This document shows positions 17,300 through 24,952 of a DNA stretch of 64,000 nucleotides, in pieces. The position numbers were made by a program, and so were the translations under genes. The notes beneath the pieces are model-generated. The model searched no databases and had not been told where the DNA came from. It saw only the letters and a program-made list of their open reading frames with translations. The stretch is from Paraktedonobacter carboxidivorans (GTDB taxonomy: Bacteria > Chloroflexota > Ktedonobacteria > Ktedonobacterales > Ktedonobacteraceae): the NCBI GenBank assembly GCA_041156125.1, contig JBEVTI010000021.1, positions 24,676 to 88,675 of the forward strand, read 5' to 3'. Each line of letters begins with the position of its first letter. The stretch's first letter is position 1.

Positions 17300-17890
17300 C
17301 TACCCAAGGCCAATACGCCTGGCAAGGGCCGGATTGAGTGGATATACGCGTTCTTTGGGTAAAAACTCCTTGGCTTTTGCTTCCTGTCCTTGCTGTAATA
17401 GGCCGGCTATTTTTCTCACCAGAGGGGTGGCATCCTGGATTTCAACGGTCCATGCGTTAACGTATTTTTCGATGATGTGACGGCTGAGGCCGACCTGGAT
17501 GCTTCTGACAGGCAGCTTTTTGCCACGAAGCGTGCGTTCCGGGTCCCACTGGACATGCACCAGCGTTTTCTCAAATAGAGCGGCCCATGCGTCATAAGCG
17601 TGGTACACGCGGGGATCATAGGATGTCAAAATGGCCTGCGACAGTGCCTCTTCCCAGCCCGCGCGCGTGATACGAACGGCGAGAATCATTTCCTGGCCTG
17701 CTTTTGTCCCCCAACCACTTCTTTCCATGAGCCATAAGAAAGACGGTTTGATCCACGTCATTCTGTTCAAGGAAAAAGGAGCCACAAAACGCTTGTTCTG
17801 GATAGCGGGCAACGCAATAGCTTTTGTATAGGCCTGATACACAGTAATCAACCTGACGTCGTAATTAGCGCGAATCTCGTAGACATTCAT
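17300..17890 (-). CDS. DUF4291 family protein
   Basis: A 196-residue protein of the DUF4291 family, recognised by the conserved RMTWIKPSFLWLMERSGWGTK block near residue 45 and by VQWDPERTLRGKKL and RSIQVGLSRH later. The family is widespread but has no established function. The frame opens at 17908, but the ATG at 17890 has AAGGGA seven bases upstream and starts at MNVYEIRANYDVR, as in the family. It stands alone between the GNAT gene (convergent) and the TetR operon. Confidence 0.8.
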   Translation of the reverse strand: MNVYEIRANYDVRLITVYQAYTKAIALPAIQNKRFVAPFSLNRMTWIKPSFLWLMERSGWGTKAGQEMILAVRITRAGWEEALSQAILTSYDPRVYHAYDAWAALFEKTLVHVQWDPERTLRGKKLPVRSIQVGLSRHIIEKYVNAWTVEIQDATPLVRKIAGLLQQGQEAKAKEFLPKERVYPLNPALARRIGLG

Positions 17891-18105
17891 ATAGAGTTCC
17901 CTTAGCAAGAGGTTATACGCCGTAAAGCGATCTTTTAAACGGTTAATAAGTAGTTATGCTATCTGAATCGACGATTGGAGACAAGATCTGAAAATCCATA
18001 TCCAGACTTACCGGAGATTGCACCATCTTTTCTCTAAGTACCTATAAGAGGAACACTGAATGAGTGGATAGAACAAGTATAATTATGCGTGAGCAACCAA
18101 AGATT

Positions 18106-18705
18106 TCATGCAGAACCAATATTGTCACTGGAGGGTAGCAATGCTCGCGAGAGCCACTGCACGCAGAACTGCTTCAATTGCTCCTCTTCTTCCTCTTTGA
18201 TCGTCAGGCTCCTGTTAATAATCCAGAGTGTCTGTGTAATGAGCATCTCCATTACCAGTTCGGGATCATATGGATAGAGAGAACCCTCAGCAATCAGATG
18301 ACTGATAATCTCGATGCCTCTTGCAATCCGCGGACCATAATTCATGTTTTGCCTTCTCCAACGCGCGGTGCCCAGGCCACTCTCCAGGTTGAAGATGACA
18401 ATCTGCTCGTGGTGCTCTTTCGCGAAGGCGAGGACGATCTCGACAAACTGTGCGATGTCCTCTTCTCCCCTCAGATGCTCTAGGACTGGCCTCAACTGTT
18501 CAAGCAAAATCTGGCGTTTCTCTTGCGCGATTGCACGCACCATCTCTTCTTTAGAGCTAAAGTAGAGATAGAGGGTACTGATGACCACCCCGGCCCGCTG
18601 AGCGATATCAGCCAGGCGTGTGTCGCTAAAGCCCTGTTCGGTAAAGACCTCCATGGCGGCGCGTAAGATTGTCGCGCGCCGCTGTGGGTCCGCGGGACGA
18701 GCCAT
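18106..18705 (-). CDS. TetR-family transcriptional regulator
   Basis: A 199-residue TetR regulator. The HTH lies in ATILRAAMEVFTEQGFSDTRLADIAQRAGVVISTLYLYFSSKEEMVRAI (residues 10-58), followed by an all-helical ligand domain. It is the last gene of a three-gene operon whose promoter carries a 37-base palindrome (20584-20620). The ATG directly abuts the stop codon of the membrane-protein gene before it (TAG-ATG), so translation is coupled. It is likely an autoregulator of the operon. The inducer is unknown. Confidence 0.9.
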   Translation of the reverse strand: MARPADPQRRATILRAAMEVFTEQGFSDTRLADIAQRAGVVISTLYLYFSSKEEMVRAIAQEKRQILLEQLRPVLEHLRGEEDIAQFVEIVLAFAKEHHEQIVIFNLESGLGTARWRRQNMNYGPRIARGIEIISHLIAEGSLYPYDPELVMEMLITQTLWIINRSLTIKEEEEEQLKQFCVQWLSRALLPSSDNIGSA

Positions 18706-19314
18706 CTAGGAAACCCCTTTCGTCATCTCTGCTATTCTCAATTGCTCAGGCTGTTTCTCATCAGGCTGCTGCTTTGCCGGATTTGCCCTACGCCGGATTT
18801 GCAGCAGCCAGAAAAGCAGCAGGCCATAGGCGGGTAGCAAGCCGATGTTCCAGGCTAGCCATGCTGGTATGGTCGGAAGCGTAACCGCCGTCAAGGGAAG
18901 AGCCGCCTCACCTCTCCCAGCAGAACCGGTGATAACGATATGCAGCGTCCATGCTCCACGCGTCACCAACGTAATACTGCCTGGTACGCCATAGGGCGTA
19001 CTTTGCTGCGCGTTAACATCGCCCTGGGTCAGCGAGCCAGAGACTCCAGGTCCTGGCTCGGCTGTCACCTGATAAGTAAGCGTTCCCTGTGTGCCAGGCG
19101 CGACCGCAAGCGCGAATGGAATAGCATCACCGGCGTTAATGGGATCATTATACAACGCTAGTTTAAAGGGATAAGGGCCTGCCTGTGCATCGATGAAGCG
19201 CACAGGCGCACCGTGGATGGTCGAGGCCAGCACAATCTGGTAGAAGGAGATCCCCGTCACAACCAGGGCTGCGACCGCGAACAGGCATAGGACAAGTTGC
19301 ATAGCTTTGCGCAT
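18706..19314 (-). CDS. Membrane-anchored protein with an exported Ig-like domain
   Basis: A 202-residue protein with an N-terminal helix (LVLCLFAVAALVVTGISFY), about 110 residues of predicted beta-rich exported domain and a second helix (WLAWNIGLLPAYGLLLFWLL) near residue 155, then a cytoplasmic basic/Gln-rich tail. The exported part (GPYPFKLALYNDPINAGDAIPFALAV, then GAWTLHIVITG) resembles FixH/YtkA/CopC-like folds found with copper or membrane-stress genes, but this is only a resemblance. It is the middle gene of the TetR operon, after the polytopic protein. Confidence 0.6.
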   Translation of the reverse strand: MRKAMQLVLCLFAVAALVVTGISFYQIVLASTIHGAPVRFIDAQAGPYPFKLALYNDPINAGDAIPFALAVAPGTQGTLTYQVTAEPGPGVSGSLTQGDVNAQQSTPYGVPGSITLVTRGAWTLHIVITGSAGRGEAALPLTAVTLPTIPAWLAWNIGLLPAYGLLLFWLLQIRRRANPAKQQPDEKQPEQLRIAEMTKGVS

Positions 19315-19318
19315 GATT

Positions 19319-20524
19319 TTACCTCCGCAACCCTTGCAAGCTCTCGCTAACCTTCGAGGCCAACCAGTTTCCCAGCAAGCTACCAGGAATGGTCAGCAGG
19401 AGCGAGAGCACGAGACCAACGAGAGCCAACCCCACGCCACCACCACGTGCTGCTCGCTGACTTATATCGAGCAGAACCAGAACAGACCCTGCCACCAGAA
19501 ACATACTGGCCAGCAAAGCGACGAGGCTCCATTTTCTTACTGTTGGCAGCGCCCATTGCCTGCGTCGTCCCAACCAGACCAGGCCATCGAGGCACAACGC
19601 AGCCAGCAAGAGCACAGGTGTCTGCCCCAACAAAGGGACGATTATCGAACCAAGGCGGCTGGCTCGCGCCAGGTATGTCTCATGCTCAGCCTGCACAAGT
19701 AGGGTCATCAGCGGAGGAATGAACGTGCTTAGCAGCAGCAACAGCAAGAGAGAGAAGCCTATTGCCATCGTTGCTGCCCCCAGCCAGGGTATCAGCCTCA
19801 GCACCAGCACACAGATGAAAACAGCAACTACCGCCAGCAAGAAAGGAAAGAGGCTTATTGTCAGGGAGGCAAGGTGCAGAGCGTGTCCAGACAGAGCCGG
19901 GGTCAGGAATGTGCTGAACTTGGAGAGCAAGATGCCCAGGGATGCCACTACGCCCGCGTAACTCAGGATGGTAGTCCAGCGCTCATGCTGCATCTCAGCG
20001 AGGTGGGCTGCAGAGAGCAGGAGATAGAGCACACCAAAGGTGCTGAGTATGCCACCCATGTAGATCATCGTGTGAAACGGCGCCCATAAAGAAACATCAA
20101 TACCATACAGCGAATGCCAGTAGGTATCCAGCGGAAAGGCGACCGCTGCACACACCGCGCCAAAGCCCACCAGATACAGACCAAGCGAACTATGCAGCAC
20201 ACCTAGAAAATCACTGCCATACGATTGCAGGTCAGGGCGGCGGCGCAACCAGGCCGTTTCGATCAGAATACTGAGCAATGCCACAATGCCGCTTAAGCCG
20301 ATGCCAAGCAGAATCAAATCGTGCGGCGGCGTAAAAGTGCGGTCACGCCCGATGAGCGCGTGCCACTGAATATCCCAATCCCCTCCAAACAGCCCAACCA
20401 GCCCAATAAGGGTCAGAATATACCCACTCACCAGGCGCAAATGCGCCAGGTCTTTGACACCTTTACCCACTCCTGGTGTAGCGATCATGTTCGCCTGAGA
20501 AAGCGAACTCTCAAGCTGTGCCAT
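19319..20524 (-). CDS. Polytopic membrane protein of the TetR operon
   Basis: A 401-residue protein with about ten hydrophobic helices. I do not recognise its family. WDIQWHALIGRDRTFTPPHDLILLGIG and LDTYWHSLYGIDVSLWAPFHTMIYMGG repeat a W-H-x-L-x-G-x-D/R pattern followed by a histidine at the start of a helix. This suggests an internal duplication and possibly metal or heme ligands. ATG at 20524 follows ATGGAGGATACT (GGAGG, six bases), whereas the frame is open to 20620 only because it runs through the promoter and operator. It is the first gene of the operon that ends with tetR, so expression is probably inducible. Confidence 0.68.
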   Translation of the reverse strand: MAQLESSLSQANMIATPGVGKGVKDLAHLRLVSGYILTLIGLVGLFGGDWDIQWHALIGRDRTFTPPHDLILLGIGLSGIVALLSILIETAWLRRRPDLQSYGSDFLGVLHSSLGLYLVGFGAVCAAVAFPLDTYWHSLYGIDVSLWAPFHTMIYMGGILSTFGVLYLLLSAAHLAEMQHERWTTILSYAGVVASLGILLSKFSTFLTPALSGHALHLASLTISLFPFLLAVVAVFICVLVLRLIPWLGAATMAIGFSLLLLLLLSTFIPPLMTLLVQAEHETYLARASRLGSIIVPLLGQTPVLLLAALCLDGLVWLGRRRQWALPTVRKWSLVALLASMFLVAGSVLVLLDISQRAARGGGVGLALVGLVLSLLLTIPGSLLGNWLASKVSESLQGLRR

Positions 20525-20583
20525 AGTATCCTCCATAAACATAGATTTAAGCAGAGGATTTACTCCACGCTCACTTCTCTTTC

Positions 20584-20648
20584 TTGCCATTAATGAAAAA
20601 TATTTTTTCATTAATGGCAATTATAGCGAAAAAATAGGAAGAAGTCAA
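20584..20648 (-). promoter_or_regulatory. Consensus promoter with 37-bp TetR operator palindrome
   Basis: On the minus strand TTGACT (20648-20643), a 17-base spacer and TATAAT (20625-20620) form a near-perfect sigma-70 promoter. Immediately downstream, overlapping the last base of the -10, are 17-base perfect arms (20584-20600 and 20604-20620) around a three-base centre. The half-site is ATTAATGAAAAA. The palindrome covers the expected transcription start and leads into the operon 20524-18106, which contains its own TetR gene, so it is very probably that regulator's operator. Confidence 0.8.
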
Positions 20649-20805
20649 GCGCTTCTATGGCATTGCCACCTGGCTTTGCGGAGAGCAAAAGCATGCTGCT
20701 TCTTGCTTGTAGGAAGCGGCTTCAGCCAAGATCTTGCTTTAGCTCACTTGAGGGTTGCAAACCTGTGAAGAACGGCTACACAGCGCAAAATTTCTCGCAA
20801 AATCC

Positions 20806-20874
20806 TTGACATATCATCAATTTCTCAGTATAATCATGACATGACATCGATGATGCATCATCGATGTCATGTCA
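20806..20874 (+). promoter_or_regulatory. Consensus promoter with 38-bp MarR operator palindrome
   Basis: TTGACA (20806-20811), exactly 17 bases, then TATAAT (20829-20834): a perfect sigma-70 consensus. Two bases later a perfect 38-base palindrome without spacer runs from 20837 to 20874 (half-site TGACATGACATCGATGATG), sitting on the transcription start. The marR gene begins 29 bases after it. An autorepressed marR promoter is the simplest reading. Confidence 0.82.
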
Positions 20875-20902
20875 CAGAAAATTACGAGGAGCGATACATG
20901 CG

Positions 20903-21361
20903 ATGAACCAGGCTAACGAGTTACGTTACTTGATTCTGGCGGCGCAACGTGAAGGCTCACGCCTCTTCGCCGAGCAGATTCGTCCGCTGGGTCTGACGCC
21001 AGCACAGGCTGAGGTGCTTGCTGTCCTGCACGAAGCGCAGCCACTTTCCCTGATCGAAGTTGGGGAGCGGCTCGTCTGCGAAGCTGGCAGTCCCAGCCGC
21101 CTGGTCGATGGTCTGGTCAAAGTCAAACTCGTCGAACGCATCCCATCCACAAGCGATCAGCGGAAAGTCTCGCTCACCCTTACCAAACGTGGAGAACAGC
21201 TTCATCAGCAGGTCACGCAGATTGAGGACTTCTTCATCCACCTTGTTAGCGCCTGGGGCGAACAAGCTCCCCTTGATATCGTCATAACCATGCTCTGGCA
21301 ATTCGTCGGCGACAAGCCCGCTGGACGTGCGCTCGCTCGACGTATGGGACGGGACGCCTGA
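20903..21361 (+). CDS. MarR-family transcriptional regulator
   Basis: A 152-residue winged-helix regulator. The DNA-binding core runs LTPAQAEVLAVLHEAQPLSLIEVGERLVCEAGSPSRLVDGLVKVKLVERIPSTSDQRKVSLTLTKRGEQL, with the conserved D-x-R wing (SDQRKV). Dimerisation helices flank it. The ATG at 20903 follows GAGGAG by 11 bases; the frame is open back to 20864 but that overlaps the palindrome. The single-domain repressor probably binds the palindrome over its own start site. The MBL gene follows after 83 bases on the same strand and is the likely target. Confidence 0.9.
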   Translation: MNQANELRYLILAAQREGSRLFAEQIRPLGLTPAQAEVLAVLHEAQPLSLIEVGERLVCEAGSPSRLVDGLVKVKLVERIPSTSDQRKVSLTLTKRGEQLHQQVTQIEDFFIHLVSAWGEQAPLDIVITMLWQFVGDKPAGRALARRMGRDA

Positions 21362-21444
21362 TAGCTCGGGTGATCCTCCGTGGTCGCCCTCAATACACGC
21401 GTGATCTATTCGAGTATAGATCAGGCAAAAGGAGAGCAAATACC

Positions 21445-22296
21445 ATGATCCGTATCCACGCCATTCAAACAGGAAGTGTTGGCATCAAAACCGCGCAACT
21501 CGAAGGTCGGGGACAGGGGGTTCAGCGACTTCTCAACGTCCTCACCGATCCAGTATGGACCGAGCCTATGCCTATCTACGCCTGGGTAATCGAACATTCC
21601 GAAGGTATTATTGTCGTCGATACAGGCGAAACAGCCCGTAGCACCGAGCAAAGCTACTTTCCTCGCTGGCATCCCTTCTTTCGCAGAGCGACGCGCTTCT
21701 ACGTTTGTCCAGATGACGAGATAGGTCCACAACTGCGCCGCCTTGGTATCGCGCCTCGCGATGTTCGCTGGGTCGTTCTCACCCACTTACACACCGATCA
21801 TGCAGGCGGGCTGGCCCATTTTCCTGCCTCAGAGATCCTGATCGCTCGTGAAGAATATCAGGTCGCCAAAGGTATCCCAGGTCGCATCCGGGGCTACTTG
21901 CCTGAGCGCTGGCCTACATGGTTGCGACCGCGCCTGATCGATTTTGCCCCACAGCCTGGCGGGCCTTTTCCCGCCAGTTTTCCACTGACCAGCGCCGAGG
22001 ATATCATCCTGCTCTCAACTCCGGGACATACCGCGCATCATCTCTCCGTTCTCGTTCGGGATAGCGGCCTCTCCTATATCCTGGCCGGTGATGCCTCTTA
22101 CAGCGAGCAACTCATGCTCAGACAGGTGACAGACGGCGTCTCACCCAATCCAGCTATTACCAGGCAAACGCTGAGCCGCTTGCGGGACTACGCTCAGAGC
22201 AATCCGACAGTCTATCTTCCCAGCCACGATCCCGCTGCGGCCAGACGCCTGGCAACTCGCACAACTGTCTCTCTGCCCCAGGCCGCATCGGCTTGA
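21445..22296 (+). CDS. MBL-fold hydrolase, AHL-lactonase-like
   Basis: A 283-residue metallo-beta-lactamase-fold enzyme. The metal motif HLHTDHAGG lies near residue 116, a second histidine is in STPGHTAHHLSVL, the bridging aspartate is in ILAGDASYSE, and the last histidine is in YLPSHDP. The opening (AIQTGSVGIKTAQ, YAWVIEHSEGIIVVDTGE) is like the AiiA/AttM N-acyl-homoserine-lactone lactonase group, so lactone or ester hydrolysis is plausible. It follows the MarR regulator with AAAGGAGAG upstream of the ATG at 21445, giving a likely inducible detoxification or quorum-quenching unit. No signal peptide. Confidence 0.85.
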   Translation: MIRIHAIQTGSVGIKTAQLEGRGQGVQRLLNVLTDPVWTEPMPIYAWVIEHSEGIIVVDTGETARSTEQSYFPRWHPFFRRATRFYVCPDDEIGPQLRRLGIAPRDVRWVVLTHLHTDHAGGLAHFPASEILIAREEYQVAKGIPGRIRGYLPERWPTWLRPRLIDFAPQPGGPFPASFPLTSAEDIILLSTPGHTAHHLSVLVRDSGLSYILAGDASYSEQLMLRQVTDGVSPNPAITRQTLSRLRDYAQSNPTVYLPSHDPAAARRLATRTTVSLPQAASA

Positions 22297-22312
22297 GCGC
22301 CTGGGACAAATC

Positions 22313-22359
22313 CGCGCAAGCAGGCACACGGGAGCGCTTTTACCGGCTCTGCTTGCGCG
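22313..22359. terminator. Hairpin at the convergent MBL / SAHH-like boundary
   Basis: CGCGCAAGCAG (22313-22323) pairs with CTGCTTGCGCG (22349-22359). One arm reaches into the last codons of the SAHH-like gene (stop at 22340). The convergent arrangement suggests a bidirectional terminator, although there is no long U-tract. Confidence 0.45.
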
Positions 22360-23542
22360 TCAATACCTCAACCATACCGCGGGCTACCCTGGCGTTGATC
22401 TCGGCGGGCACGGGCTGTGGACCCGCTGGCAGTTCTTGGTGGCGCGCGACCAGGTAGGCCAGCGAGTGGGCCTGGAGCGCGAAGCCCAGGTCCATGGTCT
22501 CAATCGGATTGCCTCCGCCTCCAGCCAGATTTAACATCTCGCCTTTTGCCAGCAGGGTGATCTGTCTGCCGTCCTCAAGCGTGAAAAGTTCCACCCATTC
22601 GCGTAACTGTTCAACTTTGCTGGCCTTGCTTCTTAGATAGGCAAGATCGATTTCCCAGGAAAAATGCCCGGCGTTACCCAGTAGCGCGCCATCGGGCAAC
22701 TGATCGATGGTGGCAGCAGGGATAGCATTGGCTCGCCCTGTAGCGGTAAAAAAGACCTCGCCAAAGCTCAGCGCTCGCGTCAGTTCCATGACCCACATAC
22801 CATCGAGCACTGCCTCAAGGGCGCGCACGGGATCTGGCTCAACGACCGCGATATGCCCGCCCAGTTTGCGCAAGTTGCGCGCAATGCCGCGTCCCACTGA
22901 ACCATAGCCGAAGACCACAAAGCTCCGGGACTGCACCAGCAGATTTGTCTCGCGCATAAAGCCCTCGATAATGGTCGGCCCAACGCCATGCTCGTTCTCG
23001 ATGATCAGCTTGAGCGGGCTATCATTGATGACGATAATGGGAAAGCTCACGCCACTGCTCAACTCGCCGCGCAGACGGTTCGCGCCGGTCGTTGTCTCCT
23101 CGGTCCCGGCGATAACCTGGCCGCGACCAGGATTGGCCAGATAGGCCGCTACCAGGTCTGCCCCGTTGTCAAGCAACAGTTGAGGCTCATGCGCCATCAC
23201 CTGGCGAATATTCTCCTGATGCTGACGCCCATCATCCTCCTGTTGTCCATAAACAATGATGCCCTCCTGGCGAAGCGCGGCCACGACATCGTTCTTCGTT
23301 GTACCGGGACTACCAGTGATTACCACCTGCGCGCCTCCTGCCTGCAAAACGGCACACAGCACCGCCGTCTTAGGCTCCACATGCAGACACATGCCAATCG
23401 TCAACCCGGCGAATGGTCGCGCCTCGCGAAACTCCTCGCGCAAGCGCCGCAGTAAACGCTGATGCGCCTCCGCCCAACGAATCTTACGCTGTCCCTGCTC
23501 AAGCAGCGCGAGTTGCGCATCTTCTCTCTGCTTATCGCTCAT
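22340..23542 (-). CDS. S-adenosylhomocysteine hydrolase-like protein, divergent
   Basis: A 400-residue relative of S-adenosylhomocysteine hydrolase, the NAD-dependent enzyme of the methyl cycle. Seen: AGLTIGMCLHVEPKTAVL, the ETTTGANRL block, NDSPLKLIIENEHG, and a Rossmann motif FGYGSVGRGIA with acidic EPDP after it. In canonical enzymes the active-site block reads NDSVTKSKFDN; here the lysine and asparagine are kept but the aspartate is glutamate, and the following Tyr-Gly-Cys is His-Gly-Val. The C-terminal tail with the conserved Lys and Tyr that reach the partner subunit is missing. The ATG at 23542 (MSDKQRED) has AGGAAAGG upstream. It may be a specialised paralogue with another nucleoside substrate. 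Confidence 0.78.
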   Translation of the reverse strand: MSDKQREDAQLALLEQGQRKIRWAEAHQRLLRRLREEFREARPFAGLTIGMCLHVEPKTAVLCAVLQAGGAQVVITGSPGTTKNDVVAALRQEGIIVYGQQEDDGRQHQENIRQVMAHEPQLLLDNGADLVAAYLANPGRGQVIAGTEETTTGANRLRGELSSGVSFPIIVINDSPLKLIIENEHGVGPTIIEGFMRETNLLVQSRSFVVFGYGSVGRGIARNLRKLGGHIAVVEPDPVRALEAVLDGMWVMELTRALSFGEVFFTATGRANAIPAATIDQLPDGALLGNAGHFSWEIDLAYLRSKASKVEQLREWVELFTLEDGRQITLLAKGEMLNLAGGGGNPIETMDLGFALQAHSLAYLVARHQELPAGPQPVPAEINARVARGMVEVLTRKQSR

Positions 23543-23772
23543 AAAGTCTTGCCTTTCCTGAAGATGGGCCTGCCAGTTCTCCGCGCGTGTACGTCTGTGC
23601 TTCCCATCTCGCGCGAACTGCCCGGCTGTTCCCCAGTATATCATTTCACTTTGAGCTAAGCTGGAGAAGAAACTGCTTCATTCATGTTCTTATGACCTGA
23701 CTTTGCCAGGCTTTCACGCCAGTTGATCAACGCCATCTGGGAACTGAGGCCGCGAGCGCTTAGGGGGTCGAT

Positions 23773-23817
23773 CTCGCTCAGCCAGAAGTCGCTAGTTGCT
23801 GGCTCCTGGCTGAGCGA
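23773..23817. terminator. Hairpin downstream of the PPOX-fold gene
   Basis: TCGCTCAGCCAG (23773-23784) and CTGGCTGAGCGA (23806-23817) are perfect 12-base arms. They lie just after the stop of the minus-strand gene ending at 23847 and before the SAHH-like gene. The 300 bases between those two genes hold nothing else that I can support. Confidence 0.5.
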
Positions 23818-23846
23818 TGAAAGAAGTCGCCACAGACCGCAACGTA

Positions 23847-24305
23847 TCAATAGTTGCCGCCCAGTTTGCGATGGTCCCAGGAGGCGATCGTGGCTGGCTG
23901 AACGACAACCGCGATACGTTTCGCGGCCTGGGCAGCGACCATTGGACGCGTGTTTTCATCCAGCGGCCCGGTGTAGCGCTGCCAGATCAATTCACCAAAG
24001 CGCTGGACGTCCGCGAGCTGGTCGTAGATGACTGCCTCGCCCTTGATCTGTACACCCCGCAATTCCTCGTAGCGCTGGCCGCTCTCGACCAGGCAGGTCA
24101 AACGCGCGTCACGGCGCAGATTGAGCGCCTTTTGCGAGCGCGCATAAGTCCAGAAAACAAGCTTGCCCTCGTACAGCACATACCACATCGCCACCAGGTG
24201 CGGAAAGCCATCCCGGCCAATGGTCGCGACTTGCAGGGTCCGCTCGGACTGCAAGAAGGCCTGGATCTCTTCATCTGTCATCACAATCAGGTTACGCCTG
24301 CTCAT
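23847..24305 (-). CDS. Pyridoxamine 5'-phosphate oxidase-fold (flavin/F420-type) protein
   Basis: A 152-residue split-barrel protein. MTDEEIQAFLQSERTLQVATIGRDGFPHLVAMWYVLYEGKLVFWT and the following RSQKALNLRRDARLTCLVESG are typical of the PPOX-type FMN- or F420-binding oxidoreductases (TIGR03618-like); RGVQIKGEAVIYD continues the barrel. It would use a deazaflavin or flavin to reduce small molecules. The ATG at 24305 follows GGAGAGGAG. The frame is open to 24401, but those residues have no start signal. F420 versus FMN use is not decided. Confidence 0.82.
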   Translation of the reverse strand: MSRRNLIVMTDEEIQAFLQSERTLQVATIGRDGFPHLVAMWYVLYEGKLVFWTYARSQKALNLRRDARLTCLVESGQRYEELRGVQIKGEAVIYDQLADVQRFGELIWQRYTGPLDENTRPMVAAQAAKRIAVVVQPATIASWDHRKLGGNY

Positions 24306-24400
24306 AAATCTCCTCTCCGCTTTATTTTTATTTTGTCCTTTATTGTAACATCTGCCGACCTGAGATAAGCAAGAGATCCATTGCTGTTCGTACGTACACA

Positions 24401-24952
24401 CTACATGGGCTGATTCTGCTTACCTGCTTTCGTAATCGCTCCAGAAATCACCAGGGCAATCAGCATCAAGGGCAGGGCAATCAGAAAAGAGAAAAAACTG
24501 GCGAAAAAGTCGGTGAAGAAATAACCAAAATGGGAGATCACACCATCGCCGATTGCCAGCAGTAGAGAGAGCAGCACCAGCGTAATTATGCCTATCAGGG
24601 CCGCGCTACCGATGGCAGATCCTGTGTTATAGCGTCCTTGAGTGCGGCCAAAAATCAAGCCTGGCAGGAAGCCTAATAGCGCCCAGAGGAGATATATACC
24701 AGGGGCTATAGTTCAATGCAAGCCAGCCCGCAAGCAGGTCGCCAAGCAAGGTTCCACAGAGCGCCGCTCCAAGCCCGACCAGGGGACCAAACCTGGCCCC
24801 AAAGAAAAGCAGAATCCCAACGGATGCTCCAAGTAACAGATCAAAAAGACTTGGCAGAACAGGCTGGTGGGCAAAATTCTGGAACAAGAAAGGAAAGAGG
24901 CTACCATTTAGGGCTATTTTATCAAGAATAAAGTCAATAATGGCATAGAGTA
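24401..24952 (-). pseudogene. Frameshifted C-terminal membrane domain of the adjacent kinase gene
   Basis: From the kinase stop codon the -1 frame continues VVLYAIIDFILDKIALNG and then a hydrophobic run LFDLLLGASVGILLFFGARFGP, LLGDLLAGWLALNYSPWY. It is interrupted once more at the TATATA tract (24692-24698) and resumes in a third frame as YLLWALLGFLPGLIFGRT and two further helices, ending at 24401. Joining the frames gives a smooth domain of about six helices. The pattern G-P-x-V-G-x-x-A-A-x-x-G-T-L-L-G-D-L resembles ECF S-component-like membrane domains. The simplest reading is one ancestral kinase-membrane fusion with two small indels. Pieces 24627-24887 and 24401-24658 could be translated separately, which I think unlikely. 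Confidence 0.7.

Noticed and set aside
20525..20620. N-terminal extension of the polytopic protein
   Set aside because: This stretch contains the operator palindrome and no ribosome site; GGAGG six bases before 20524 marks the real start.
23656..23850. Minus-strand 64-residue gene after the PPOX-fold gene
   Set aside because: It overlaps a hairpin (23773-23817), lacks a start signal, and its composition is not protein-like.
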